From Vespula vulgaris (Eukaryota > Arthropoda > Insecta > Hymenoptera > Vespidae), in NCBI RefSeq assembly GCF_905475345.1, contig NC_066610.1, positions 1,065,886-1,129,885 on the forward strand: DNA of 64,000 nucleotides, written 5' to 3'. Of the stretch, positions 13,574-25,981 are shown piece after piece (position 1 is the first letter of the stretch; the number at the start of each line of letters is the position of its first letter). Below the pieces are notes generated by a model, which saw nothing but the letters and a program-made list of their open reading frames with translations, did no database searches and was not told the origin of the DNA. The translations under genes and the position numbers were made by a program.

Positions 13574-14402
13574 AATTGTTATTTTTCATTTTATCGTAAA
13601 ATTTTCAGTGCAAGAATTCTTATAATTTCAGTTTTCTTTTAGTTATTTCAATTATTTCATTCTAAGTTGGCTCTGTCATAGGAAAACTGAAATGATTATT
13701 GTATAGAATTTTTCATGTATGAAAATCATATTTTAGTATAATGCAAAAAGTAATATTTATTCTGCGTAGATTATTTCCGTGATTCATTATATGTATATAC
13801 ATATATATATGTGTGTGTTGTGTATTTTGTGTTTGTGTGTATGTGTATATATACAGATACGTATGTATACATATACTTTATCCCAGTAAATAGATTGATG
13901 AGACATAATCGTTGCAATTGAAAGATTTATCAATAATGTTTAGCAAAAAACATTTTCGATACTATGCTGCAAAATGTATTTAATAATTTCTTTCCCAATT
14001 TTTCGAATTAAGATTAACATTTATTTTTTTAAATGATGTTATAATTTTTTTTTGCATATTTCTATAATACTTTCAATCATTTCCGGGGGACAATAAAATA
14101 TATGCTTTATTAATCTTATTATTATATTCAGTTTCTACTCATCAATTATTTTCTATTAATAATTTTCCTATAAATACAAATTGTTTACTGAATAACGTAT
14201 TTTCATTGATAATACCCAAATGTTTGGTATTCCTTAAAGAAATAAATATATTGAATAAACAGATTAGAATACAAAATTTTTCTTCTACTATAGAAACTAA
14301 TTTTTATAATCAGTATCCGAGAATTACAAAGCAACAATTATTCTGCATTTATATATCACAATCCTGCAATCAAATATCATAAGTCATCCTCTTCGATTTA
14401 AT
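13574..14402. other. Intergenic remainder between genes 4 and 5
   Basis: AT-rich spacer nearly identical to that between genes 5 and 6 (17194-18022), with a TG/TA microsatellite near 13790-13870. No coding remnant seen. Confidence 0.5.
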
Positions 14403-16637
14403 TCATTGCAAATTAAACAATATCATAGCGAAGGATAATGATTTTCGTATTGACTGTTGAGAAAGATTTCAATTAATACGTAGTGTTTAAAACCCTATGT
14501 CTATTTATAGAAAATATTTTACCTTTGCAAATAGATCATGTGATATCACTATCGCACCAGTCAACGATAAGCTGCACTTCTTCATGCTTTTCATTATCAA
14601 AAGGGGTAACAATTTCTGTGTTGACAACGATAACGAATAAAATGGAATTTGGCAGCTGCAAAAATTAAGATCGCTCATTTAATACATATCTACATATTCA
14701 GGGCAGTTAATATAATGGATTACAAATAATAATTTCTAAATGGTCCTTAAGTTCGTGCATTTTCGAAGAATTTGAAGAAAGTCAGATTTTTCTTTTTCCT
14801 TAAATGAAAATTGCAAATTCGAAATTTCGTTGAATTTGCAGTTTACGATTTTTGAAGTTCGTATGCTGCGCCTAAATCTTTCCCGAATATATAAAAAAAA
14901 ATTATATTTAATCTGTCTCTTTAAAATGGCACATGGGACATTGTATCAAGTTATGTACATGTTCGATACGAAATGAAAAGTGCTAGAAATGATTTGATCT
15001 TGCTTGACGCAATAGAAATACCTACAATTGTATAAATACGTCGTCGTTGTGGTCAATTAATTTTTGTGCAAGATAAAAGTGTACATATATTATGAAAAAA
15101 GATCCAATCACATAATGTAACTTTATTAAGCATTCTATCCTATTTAGTGTAGAATAAAATACCTGAAATAACTAAAAACAAATTTCCTTGGACTTCGCCA
15201 CACTGAGTATCAAATAAAGGATTAATTTTCTTTTCAACTTCAAATATTTATTACTTACATAGAAATAATCTATCATAATACATATAAACATCAAGAATTC
15301 TTCCAATAGGTTAATTGCTTCGTAAAACGATTTCAATAGTTCTACAAATCTTGAATAAAGTCGAAACAGAAATATCGTATTATCAGTAATAAGTAAATTC
15401 TAATTAATATGTGTAATAAATTTGTTGTCTTATATAATGAAATACAAACTTGATCGCTTTATTGTAGCTTTGTATGATATCGACTATCCACTCTATTTCT
15501 TCGGCTAATTCATTTTTATTATTAGCATAGTAGAAATTGTCTGGAGGTTTTCTAAATCTTTCGTTTACTCTCCACCTAAGATAAAACAATTATAATTAGC
15601 AAAAAATATTATATTAAATATGCACCTGTTTCCCATTCGATATATTTATATCGTAATTGATAGTTTTCTTACTCGACGATGGAAAAAAGTGCACAAGCAT
15701 GTTGAATAACCGCTATAAACATTGAATAGTTAGCAATCCCTATGGTAGAACCGATTATTATAATTACATATTCGACGAAAAGACCAAAATAGTACTTCAT
15801 TTGATTTTTCATGAAATATTCAACATGAAATGGTAATGTTAATTCCGTATAACTCATAGAACCGAAAATATATTTAAAATTTCGTAATGCGGATGGAAAT
15901 ATCAAGAATGCAGCGTATAGGTAAAAGCAGACTGTAAGATTTAAGAAAATTTTATAAATTAATGTCTATAACATATTTTTATAATCCGCATATATAATGT
16001 TTACTTACTTGCGATTATAATTGTACAACGTCTGCTAACCTCGGCATATTTCTTTAGTATTTTTAATTCTGGCTTGTTTTGTAAGATTTCCCAATCGCAT
16101 TTGATACGATAACGAATTTTCTTCATCTGAAATTTATACGCAGACGTAATAAATTAATTATTATAAAGGCATGAGTCATTTGATAAAAATAAAGAAGATA
16201 ATATTTTATCACTCAGTACGAACAATTCCATCATTGAACAACATATTGTAATAGTATAATCCGAAGCATAAATTTAGTAACGTAGTTTCCAATAATTTAG
16301 TGATCGTTATTAAATTTCTTTCTGATGTGAAGAGATAATAAACCTAAAGAGACAAACAGTTCACATAATTATACTTAATGTACCATATATCAAAGTGTAG
16401 ATTTTATTCTCGGCATAATTTATGAAATTTTACATTTTTATAAATCGAACGAACAATAACTAATTCTACACAGCTTACCTGTACGAATGATCCAAAGGCT
16501 AGTATGTAATTAATGAAACAAATATAAATCACTTGCTTAAAAGTTGTTTGACATTGCCATAACCCTATCAGACTAAAGAATCGTCGATTGTAGGAGTAGT
16601 ACTCGTTATCGATATAGTCTTCCCCCATCAAAAGCAT
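14403..16637 (-). CDS. Odorant receptor gene 5 (7tm_6), nine exons, 400 aa
   Basis: Exons in coding order: 16479-16637, 16224-16343, 16009-16126, 15673-15931, 15450-15575, 15259-15349, 15026-15171, 14523-14655, 14403-14453. Start MLLMGEDYIDNEYY; exon 2 begins VYYLFTSERNLITITK; exon 4 KYIFGSMSYTELTLPF then GSTIGIANYSMFIAVIQ; exon 5 WRVNERFRKPPDNFYY; exon 7 VFYSTLNRIECLIKL; exon 9 SIRKSLSFAMILFNLQ. A near-copy of gene 6 (spacing 3619 bp), differing at scattered sites such as FFSLIG for FFRLIG in exon 1. Intron 2 donor is GTTCGT. No break seen. Confidence 0.92.
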
Positions 16638-17193
16638 ATTGCTTTTTGTTATGAATTCTCATTTTCGATTGACTTCAACCCCACGCAGACATAACTTCAT
16701 TTACTATTCTAATTACTCCCCATCCAGAGACCATTTAATAATTCAATTCTATCTTACGCCTAGAAATTTTTTTCAAATGGAAAATAGAAATTTCTCGTAA
16801 AATGTATATAAAGTTTTTATAGATTTTTCCCCTTCACCGAAGAATACCATCCAATTTGACATATGTTCTCTTCCCACCTATCATTTCATTTTCTTACCAC
16901 ATCGGTGCATTACAAAGTACTTCAACCCTTCCCTTGCAAACGCATGCGCGTTGCGATCCCACCCCTTCGGGCCGCCTCCTTCTGCCGCAGTTGTCTTTCG
17001 TCGCTCGTACGCAGCAGACGTATAGTGTAAATTATCGAATAAAGTTTAAGTACTTGACGTGTTAGAGTTATAGTCTTATTATTCGCAGGTTAACTAGTTG
17101 TTAAAAAATGTTCTTTCAATGTTGATATCTATCTAAAGCTCTCTTCGATTTTTCATAGACACAAGTGTACTGGGTGAGTCACTCGAATCATAC
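16638..17193. promoter_or_regulatory. Upstream module of gene 5
   Basis: GCATGCGC at 16942-16949, 305 bp upstream of the ATG; plus-strand donor GTGAGT at 17174. From about 16990 the sequence matches the gene 4 flank almost base for base. Confidence 0.6.
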
Positions 17194-18022
17194 AATTGTT
17201 ATTTTTCATTTTATCGTAAAATTTTCAGTGCAAGAATTCTTATAATTTCAGTTTTCTTTTAGTTATTTCAATTATTTCATTCTAAGTTAGCTCTGTCATA
17301 GGAAAACTGAAATGATTATTGTATAGAATTTTTCATGTATGAAAATCATATTTTAGTATAATGCAAAAAGTAATATTTATTTTGCATAGATTATTTCCGT
17401 GATTCATTATATGTATATACATATATATATGTGTGTGTTGTGTATTTTGTGTTTGTGTGTATGTGTATATATACAGATACGTAGGTATACATATACTTTA
17501 TCCCAGTAAATAGATGGGTCAGACATAATCGTTGCAATTGAAAGATTTATCAATAATGTTTAGCAAAAAACATTTTCGATACTATGCTGCAAAATATATT
17601 TAATAATTTCTTTCCCAATTTTTCGAATTAAGATTAACATTTATTTTTTTAAATGATGTTATAATTTTTTTTGCATATTTCTATAATGTTTTCAATCATT
17701 TCCGGGGGACAATAAAATATATATTTTTATTAATCTTATTATTATATTCAGTTTCTACTCATCAATTATTTTCTATTAATAATTTTCCTTTAAATACAAA
17801 TTGTTTACTGAATAACGCATTTTCATTGAAAATCCCGAAATGTTTGGTATTCCTTAAAGAAATAAATATATTGAATAAACAGATTAGAATACAAAATTTT
17901 TCTTCTACTATAGAAACTCATTTTTATAATCAGTATCCGAGAATTACAAAGCAACAATTATTCTGCATTTATATATCACAATCCTGCAATCAAATATCAT
18001 AAGTCATCCTCTTCGATTTAAT
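17194..18022. other. Intergenic remainder between genes 5 and 6
   Basis: Copy of the spacer at 13574-14402, with TG/TA microsatellite near 17410-17490. No coding remnant seen. Confidence 0.5.
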
Positions 18023-20256
18023 TCATTGCAAATTAAACAATATCATAGCGAAGGATAATGATTTTCGTATTGACTGTTGAGAAAGATTTCAATTAATACG
18101 TAGTGTTTAAAACCCTATGTCTATTTATAGAAAATATTTTACCTTTGCAAATAGATCATGTGATATCACTATCGCACCAGTCAACGATAAGCTGCACTTC
18201 CTCATGCTTTTCATTATCAAAAGGGGTAACAATTTCTGTGTTGACAACGATAACGAATAAAATGGAATTTGGCAGCTGCAAAAATTAAGATCGCTCATTT
18301 AATACATATCTACATATTCAAGGCAGTTAATATAATGGATTACAAAAAATAATTTCTAAATGGTTCTTAAGTTCGTGCATTTTCGAAGAATTTGAAGAAA
18401 GTCAGATTTTTCTTTTTCCTTAAATGAAAATTGCAAATTCGAAATTTCGTTGAATTTGCAGTTTACGATTTTTGAAGTTCGTATGCTGCGCCTAAATCTT
18501 TCCCGAATAAATAAAAAAAGATTATATTTAATCTGTCCCTTTAAAATGGTACATGGGACATTGTAACAAGTTATGTACATGTTCGATACGAAATGAAAAG
18601 TGCGAGAAATGATTTGATCTTGCTTGACGCAATAGATATACCTACAATTGTATAAATACGTCGTCGTTGTGGTCAATTAATTTTTGTGCAAGATAAAAGT
18701 GTACATATATTATGAAAAAAGATCCAATCACATAATGTAACTTTATTAAGCATTCTATCCTATTTAGTGTAGAATAAAATACCTGAAATAACTAAAAACA
18801 AATTTCCTTGGACTTCGCCACACTGAATATCAAATGAAGGATTAATTTTCTTTTCAACTGCAAATATTTATTACTTACATAGAAATAATCTATCATAATA
18901 CATATAAACATCAAGAATTCTTCCAATAGGTTAATTGCTTCGTAAAACGATTTCAATAGTTCTACAAATCTTGAATAAAGTCGAAACAGAAATATCGTAT
19001 TATCAGTAATAAGTAAATTCTAATTAATATGTGTAATAAATTTGTTGTCTTATATAATGAAATACAAACTTGATCGCTTTATTGTAGCTTTGTATGATAT
19101 CGACTATCCACTCTATTTCTTCGGCTAATTCATTTTTATTATTAGCATAGTAGAAATTTTCTGGAGGTTTTCTAAATCTTTCGTTTACTCTCCACCTAAG
19201 ATAAAACAATTATAATTAGCAAAAAATATTATATTAAATATGCACCTGTTTCCCATTCGATATATTTATATCGTGATTGATAGTTTTCTTACTCGACGAT
19301 GGAAAAAAGTGCACAAGCATGTTGAATAACCGCTATAAACATTGAATAGTTAGCAATCCCTATGGTAGAACCGATTATTATAATTACATATTCGACGAAA
19401 AGACCAAAATAGTACTTCATTTGATTTTTCATGAAATATTCAACATGAAATGGTAATGTTAATTCCGTATAACTCATAGAACCGAAAATATATTTAAAAT
19501 TTCGTAATGCGGATGGAAATATCAAGAATGCAGCGTATAGGTAAAAGCAGACTGTAAGATTTAAGAAAATTTTATAAATTAATGTCTATAACATATTTTT
19601 ATAATCCGCATATATAATGTTTACTTACTTGCGATTATAATTGTACAACGTCTGCTAACCTCGGCATATTTCTTTAGTATTTTTAATTCTGGCTTGTTTT
19701 GTAAGATTTCCCAATCGCATTTGATACGATAACGAATTTTCTTCATCTGAAATTTATACGCAGACGTATTAAATTAATTATTATAAAAGCATAAGTCATT
19801 TGGAAGAAAAAAGAAGATAATATTTTATCACGCAGTACGGACAATTCCATCATTGAACAACATATTATAATAGTATAATCCGAAGCATAAATTTAGGAAC
19901 GTAGTTTCCAATAATTTAGTGATCGTTATTAAATTTCTTTCTGATGTGAAGAGATAATAAACCTAAAGAGACAAACAGTTCACATAATTATACTTAATAT
20001 ACCATATTTCAAAGTGCAGATTTTATTCTCAGCATAATTTATGAAATTATACATTTTTATAAATCGAATGAACAATAACTAATTCTACACAGCTTACCTG
20101 TACGAATGATCCACCGGTTAGTATGTAATTAATGAAACAAATATAAATCACTTGCTTAAAAGTTGTTTGACATTGCCATAATCCAATCAGACGAAAGAAT
20201 CGTTGATTGTAAGAGTAGTACTCATTATCGATATATTCTTCCCCCTTCGAAAGCAT
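18023..20256 (-). CDS. Odorant receptor gene 6 (7tm_6), nine exons, 400 aa
   Basis: Exons in coding order: 20098-20256, 19843-19962, 19629-19746, 19293-19551, 19070-19195, 18879-18969, 18646-18791, 18143-18275, 18023-18073. Start MLSKGEEYIDNEYYSYNQ; exon 4 and most of exon 5 are the same as gene 5 at protein level (one change, PPENFYY for PPDNFYY). Exon 1 ends ILTGGSFVQ where gene 5 has ILAFGSFVQ, so the 5' end is the more divergent part. Intron 2 donor is GTCCGT against GTTCGT in gene 5. Last member of the 2-6 subfamily; the next gene upstream belongs to a different branch. The open frame at 18356-18676 lies in intron 7 and is not a gene. Confidence 0.92.
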
Positions 20257-20813
20257 ATTGCCGTTTGTTATGAATTCTCAATTTCGATTGACTTTAACCC
20301 CACGCAGACATAACTTCATTAACTATTCTAATTACTCCCCATCCAGTGACCATTTAATAATTCAATTCGATCTTACGCCTAGAAATTTTTTTCAAATATA
20401 AAATAGAAATTTCCCGTAAAGTGTATATAAAATTCTTATAGATTTTTCCTCTTTACCGAACAATACCATATAATTTGACACATGTTCTCTTCTCACCTAT
20501 CATTTCATTTTCTTACCCCATCGGTGCATAACAAAGTACTTCAACCCTTCTTCTGCAAACGCATGCGCGTTGCGATCCCACCCCTTCTGGCCGCCTCCTT
20601 CTGCCACAGTTGTCTTTCGTCGCTCCAACCTAACAGACGTATAATATACTTCGACGAAAAGAAGTTTAAGTACTTAACGTGTTTGCGTTATAGTCCTGTC
20701 ATTCACACGTTAAGAAGAGGATAATTAATATTCCTTGAACGTTAATATGTATCTACATTAGTTTTTGATTTTTCACACAAATAAGTGTACTGTGTGAGTC
20801 ACTTGTATCAGTC
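20257..20813. promoter_or_regulatory. Upstream module of gene 6
   Basis: GCATGCGC at 20561-20568, 305 bp upstream of the ATG; plus-strand donor at 20794 in the context TACTGTGTGAGTCACTT. The distal half differs from those of genes 1-5, intermediate toward genes 7-17. Confidence 0.6.
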
Positions 20814-22058
20814 TATTATTATTTTTGGTTTTACGTGAAAACATTCAGAACGAGAGTTCTTATTATTTTAATTTCTTTTTTTAATTGTTTCAATTATGTC
20901 GTTCTAGAATAACTGTATCATAAGGATGAGGATTGATTCTTTGGAAGAGTTTTTCGTTCATTGTTATCATAATTATTCCGAGTACTTTATGTTCGTTTTA
21001 TATATTATATATATAATACATATATGTACATTTATATATATATAAGATATCAGTAAATAAGTAGATTGTCCAACAAATTCATTGCAATTGTTTGAATTAT
21101 CAGGATTGTTTATTAAAAAAAAATGCTTGATATTAAAATATATAATAATGCTTAATATTAAAATTTTACTTTAAGCAATGGATTAACAAATCATCCTAGG
21201 ATATTAATATCTATCTAAAGAATTTTTCATTTCTTCGTGCAAACGTTTGCAGGGTGAGTGACTTTTTTGTTTTTATGTTGGTGATAATATTCTTGGCAAT
21301 ATTTGGAAAATGTCGATAATATGGAAAATGTGTTTTCCTAATATTACTTTTTTACACGAGATTTCAAAATCACTTCTTAAGCTGCAATTTTTCTTTTGCA
21401 ATTAACGCACTCGTAGTTTCTTTCTAAACGGATCAATGTTACTATCTAATGTTGAGAAATAATTAGGTCACAATTTATCTTGAAAAAAAAAATTTATTCG
21501 ATGATTCGCGCGACTGTATAAAAAGAATATCATAACTTTTTTGCTTTCGAATTAAAAAAAAAAATTTTGCGGGAAAAATAAGAAATATTTCAAACCGTGT
21601 TACAAAAAAGAAATAAACATTACAAATTCATGATTTTACTTTTCATTTCGAGTGCAAATACCGAGTGTCCCAAACATCATAATTATCTATTGAATGAATG
21701 AAAGAGTATAAAGTAATGCATTGCAATTTTTTTTTCGGATCATAACTCATCAAATTGTTAAAAAAATTAATTCGATCAATCTTACTCGATAACGATACGT
21801 AAATCGTTCTGCATCGTGTATATATTATTACTCAAATATATTTTCTAATTATAATTAATATTCATGTATTTTGTAATTAAAATTTGTGTACTCATTTAAA
21901 GTGATAAATCCGCAAAGAAACGTGAACACTTTTTTTTTAAGGAAGAATATTTTTTTCATTTAATCAATATTTGATACCTAGATAACTACAATTGTATTAT
22001 ACTACATTTGTACTACTTTATATAATGATCAAGAGTAATATATTTACTCCTATAAAAT
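20814..22058. other. Long spacer between genes 6 and 7, with an orphan module
   Basis: At 1.2 kb this spacer is longer than most. At about 21180-21275 lies a second, decayed copy of the distal module (ATATTAATATCTATCTAAAG, then CAGGGTGAGTGAC with GTGAGT at 21254) without a gene beside it. The rest is AT-rich with A/T homopolymers; I saw no exon remnants. Confidence 0.5.
21180..21275 (+). promoter_or_regulatory. Orphan distal module copy with donor-like GTGAGT
   Basis: Matches the block found 100 bp before each plus-strand donor (AACAA, GATATTAATATCTATCT, then AGGGTGAGT at 21252-21260). No start codon, palindrome core or exon follows on the minus strand, so this is probably what is left of a deleted gene unit or a local duplication. 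Confidence 0.5.
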
Positions 22059-22354
22059 TTATTGCAAATTATAAAATACCATGGCGAATGAAAATGACGA
22101 GCGCATTATCTGTTAAAAAAGATTTCAATCAATATAAAATATTTAACTATTGATTATGATATACATACACATATCGATTTAATTATGTAAAATAATTTTT
22201 ACCGAAGCAAACAGATAATGAGATATATCTTGCATTCCTTCCACAGTTAAATTGCGTTGTCTCATGCTCTTCATTATCAAAAAGAGTAATATTTTCTGTG
22301 TTTTCAATGATAAGACATAAAACGGAATTTGTCTGCTGCAAAAATTAATTAATC

Positions 22355-22408
<54 letters not shown>

Positions 22409-24658
22409 ATCAGATAATAAAAAATATATATAAAATTTATTTATATATAAAAAAATATATATTAGTAAATATACGGATGACAACAAAAATATAAATGAGT
22501 TGTTCCATAAGTTCGTGCGAAATTGTTGAATATAAAAAGGATTATATAAAATTATTTATTATTAAATATCTAATAGATTCTAATCTATTATTACAAAAAT
22601 ACAACTGTTACAAAAATGCTGTGTGTTTTGTTTGTAAACGAATCTGTTAATCGTTTTTCTCGTTTCACGTCGCTGCGAAACTAAATTTTGATTTTCAAAC
22701 AATTTTGAAGACATTCATAAAATTTAATATAATCGATTGGTAAGTTAAAAACTATTAAAGATTTCATTCAATTTGCAATTCGAATTTTCTGAGATTTTTA
22801 TACCGCATGAAAATCTTGAAGAAAATCGAAGAAAATCATGTTCGTTGCTGTTCCATCGGCAATATTACAATTCTCGAAATATTGCACAACGGTGCACAGA
22901 TGAAACAACTTCAAGATCTTTCGAAGAACAACCGTAATGAGATTATTTCAAGATTAATTATAATCCGCACGGAATTATGGATCATAAATTGAAGAAAAAA
23001 TATTTACAATGTTTGAGATACGTTGACGTTGTTGTCTATTAATTTTTGTCCAAAATGAAAATAAGCGTATATCACAAATAGAGATGCAACGACGTAACAA
23101 ATGTTTGTTAATTTTTCGGTGTTAGTTAGATCGAAACATAGTACCTGAAACACCTTAAAACAAAATTTCTCTATATTTATAAAACCTCTTCGACGTGATT
23201 AATAATATTCAAAATGTTTAACGCATTCTTTTCTTTCTTTTTTTCTCAAACGAATATTTCATTACTTACGTAAAAATAATCTATCATGATAAAAATCATA
23301 GCCAAGAAAACTTCGAACAAGTGACTCGTTTCATAAAACGCTTTAATTAAATTGACAAATCTTGAAATAATTCAAAAGAGAAATATGGTAATATAAAGAT
23401 CTATCATCGATAAATTATATTAATAATTGAATTATTATGTAAGCTTTTAAAGTGAGATACAAACTCGATTGCGTTATTATAAAATTTTATGATACCGATT
23501 ATCCACTCATTTTCTTCGGCTAATACAACTTTTTTATCGGGACGATAGGAATTATGTGATTGTTTTTTAAATTTTTCATTTACTCTCCATCTATAATAAA
23601 TCAATAGATAGTACAAATTACATATTGATAATTACTAATTAAAAAATTACTAATTGATAATCTTTCTGTTGCATAATATTAATGTCGTTTTTATCGATTA
23701 TTTACATTATAATATTGAACAGTGCACAAGCATGCTGTATAACTGCTATGAACATTGAATAGTTAGCTATTCCTACAGTGCATAATACGCTTATATTTAT
23801 GCATTGCAGTGAAAGTTCCAAATAATAACGCATTTGATTTTTCACGTTAAAAGCAATTGGTAAAACTAATTCGGTTTCCCTTATTGCACCAAAGATATAA
23901 CGAAAGTTACTTAACAATGATGGAAACACCAAAAATGCGATATACAGATAGAAACATACTGAAAGATAAAATAACTATTGATTAATATTTATAATAAATA
24001 TTTATGAAAAAATTTCTCGTAACGTTTCGATGTTATTTTGCCGACCTGCGATTGTAACTGTGCACAATCTGCTTACATAAGCATATTTTTTCAATATAAT
24101 TAATTCAGGTTTATTCGCTAGCTCGTCCCAATCATGTTTGATACGATACAACATTTTTTTCATCTGAAAATTTTATATGCTATTTCTAAAATTGATCATT
24201 CGGACTAAAATGTGTCGTTCATAATTTGAGGAAAAAAAAAAAGACAAAATTATATATTTTTAACAAAATACGGACGATTGCACCGTTCGATAATAGATTA
24301 TAATAGCAAGATCCGAAGCATAATGTAGGCAAGGTAATTTCCAATAATTTGGCGATCGATTTTAAATTTCTTTCAGACGTCAGGAGCGTATAAATCTAAA
24401 CGTAAAAATCCGCCAATATTATTTATATTAAATAAATCAAACGATCATTTATTTCATTCAATAGTCATATAAGTGATTAAAGAATTCAAAGATATTTACC
24501 TGTTGATATAATCCAATGGCAATCATAAAATTGATGATACAAACATAAACCAGTTTCCTAAGCGATGTCTGATATTCCCATAAGCCAATGACTCGAAAAA
24601 ATCGACGATTATAAGCATAATACTCGTTGTCGATATAATCTTTATCTTTCAAAAGCAT
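22059..24658 (-). CDS. Odorant receptor gene 7 (7tm_6), nine exons, 398 aa
   Basis: Exons in coding order: 24500-24658, 24276-24395, 24046-24163, 23706-23958, 23465-23590, 23270-23360, 23008-23153, 22203-22335, 22059-22109 (1197 nt). Start MLLKDKDYIDNEYYAYNR; exon 2 IYTLLTSERNLKSIAKLL; exon 4 is two codons shorter (IAFNVKNQMRYY) but keeps GIANYSMFIAVIQHACALF; exon 7 GQKLIDNNVNV. Exon 8 opens RQIPFYVLSL: the Cys found there in all 16 other genes is Arg. Intron 3 donor is GTCGGC, weak. Intron 7 is the longest of the array (672 nt) and carries an AT microsatellite. Possibly a receptor under relaxed constraint, but the frame is open throughout. Confidence 0.88.
22358..22404. repeat. (AT)n microsatellite in intron 7 of gene 7
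   Basis: TA dinucleotide run of about 45 bases inside intron 7, which is nearly twice the usual intron length partly because of it. Confidence 0.85.
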
Positions 24659-25215
24659 ACTTCCGACTGCTATGACTTTCTAATATCGACTGACTTCAAT
24701 CTCTAACATTTGCCTAACATCATTAAATATTCCAATCATCCCCCATCTAATAACCTCTTAATAATTCATTTCCATTGAAACCTTTAGAAATTGTCTTACA
24801 ATCGATAATGTCCGTAAAACTTTTACAATGTTTCATATCTTTCTTTTATTATCGGCCAGTATTATACAATTAAACATCTGCGTCACTTCCCGACAATTAT
24901 TTCATTTTCTTACCCTACCTTTGCATTGTAAAGTACTCCATCCCTTCTCCAGCAAGCACATGCGCGTTGCAAACTCACCCCTTTTTACTGTCCCACTCTC
25001 CCGCAGTTTACTTTTGTCACTCGAACGTGACGGACGTGTCCTGGACTTCAGCAAAAAAGAACGTGCGTTAGTACTTAACGCGTCAACGTTATATTCTCAT
25101 CATTTGAACGTTAACAAGTATGATAACGAATGATCGTTCGATATTAATATCTATCTGGACGATTCTTGATACGTTCGAGCAAACAAATAAGCAGGGTAAG
25201 TCACTTTGATCAGGA
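24659..25215. promoter_or_regulatory. Upstream module of gene 7
   Basis: Core variant ACATGCGC at 24958-24965, 300 bp upstream of the ATG, then GTTGCAAACTCACCCC. Plus-strand donor is GTAAGT at 25196 (GCAGGGTAAGTCACTTT). This copy breaks the TGAGTCA reading but keeps a perfect splice donor. Carries a 101-codon plus-strand open frame (24828-25133), which is alignable in other copies only because the DNA is. Confidence 0.6.
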
Positions 25216-25981
25216 CAGAGCTATTCTTGTTTTAAACAGAATATATTCGGAATAATTGTTAGACTAATTCAAAAGTAATTTCGTATAGTGAAAAGAATTT
25301 TTTGTTATTATCGTTTACTTCTCGAAATATCAAAATCGTCTGTATTTTTCTTCTTCTTTTCTTCTTCTTTCTTTCTTTCTTTCTTTCTTTTTGTTTTTTA
25401 ATATTTCTCTACAATCTCCTTTTTGTAATTAATATATATCTCGTTTATTATTGAATAAAAAGAAATATTTAAGGAGAAACTTCAAAAAATGATTAGTTCG
25501 TAATGTATTTTGAAGAAATATTTGTTTTATGTATTTAAAATAAAAAATATTTTTTTCATTGGTTAAAAAACATATTTTAAAACAAGCAAATTTTATTTCT
25601 GGACAAAAAAAAAAGCAGCTATGCATAATTATTCTGCTTATGTTATTTTTCTATGTCCTAGATAATATATATATATAAAATATAGAATTATTATTCTATT
25701 AAATTTCATTTAAACAATATTCCTTTCTCTTTATCATTTCATTGTAATTAATCATTAAAAAAATCTATTGATCATTACAGACAAAACTAAAACATTGTTT
25801 ATACATTTAAAATACTAAATATTACACAAACACACATACACGGATAGAAATGTGAAAATAAGTTTTAAGAAAAAAGTTCTTTTATATATTTAGTGTTTCG
25901 AAACCAAAAATCCAAAATACTATATTTGCAGAACATCTACATAATTGGTTATTATTATAAATTATTTTCATAAGCCAAATT
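25216..25981. other. Intergenic remainder between genes 7 and 8
   Basis: AT-rich spacer with a pyrimidine microsatellite (TTTC)n at about 25345-25390 and 3' flank of gene 8 at the right end. No coding remnant seen. Confidence 0.5.

Noticed and set aside
18356..18676. 106-codon minus-strand open frame
   Set aside because: It runs from intron 7 into exon 7 of gene 6 in a frame other than the receptor's; the similar frames at 7523-7900 and 11074-11451 are the same artefact.
24828..25133. Plus-strand open frames of 60-107 codons in every upstream module (also 2533-2742, 9692-9886, 28694-28906, 36000-36267, 56195-56518)
   Set aside because: They align because the DNA is duplicated. Two frames are open at once in several copies, starts and ends are not kept, and no domain or coding signature is visible. 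At most they are part of a non-coding antisense first exon.
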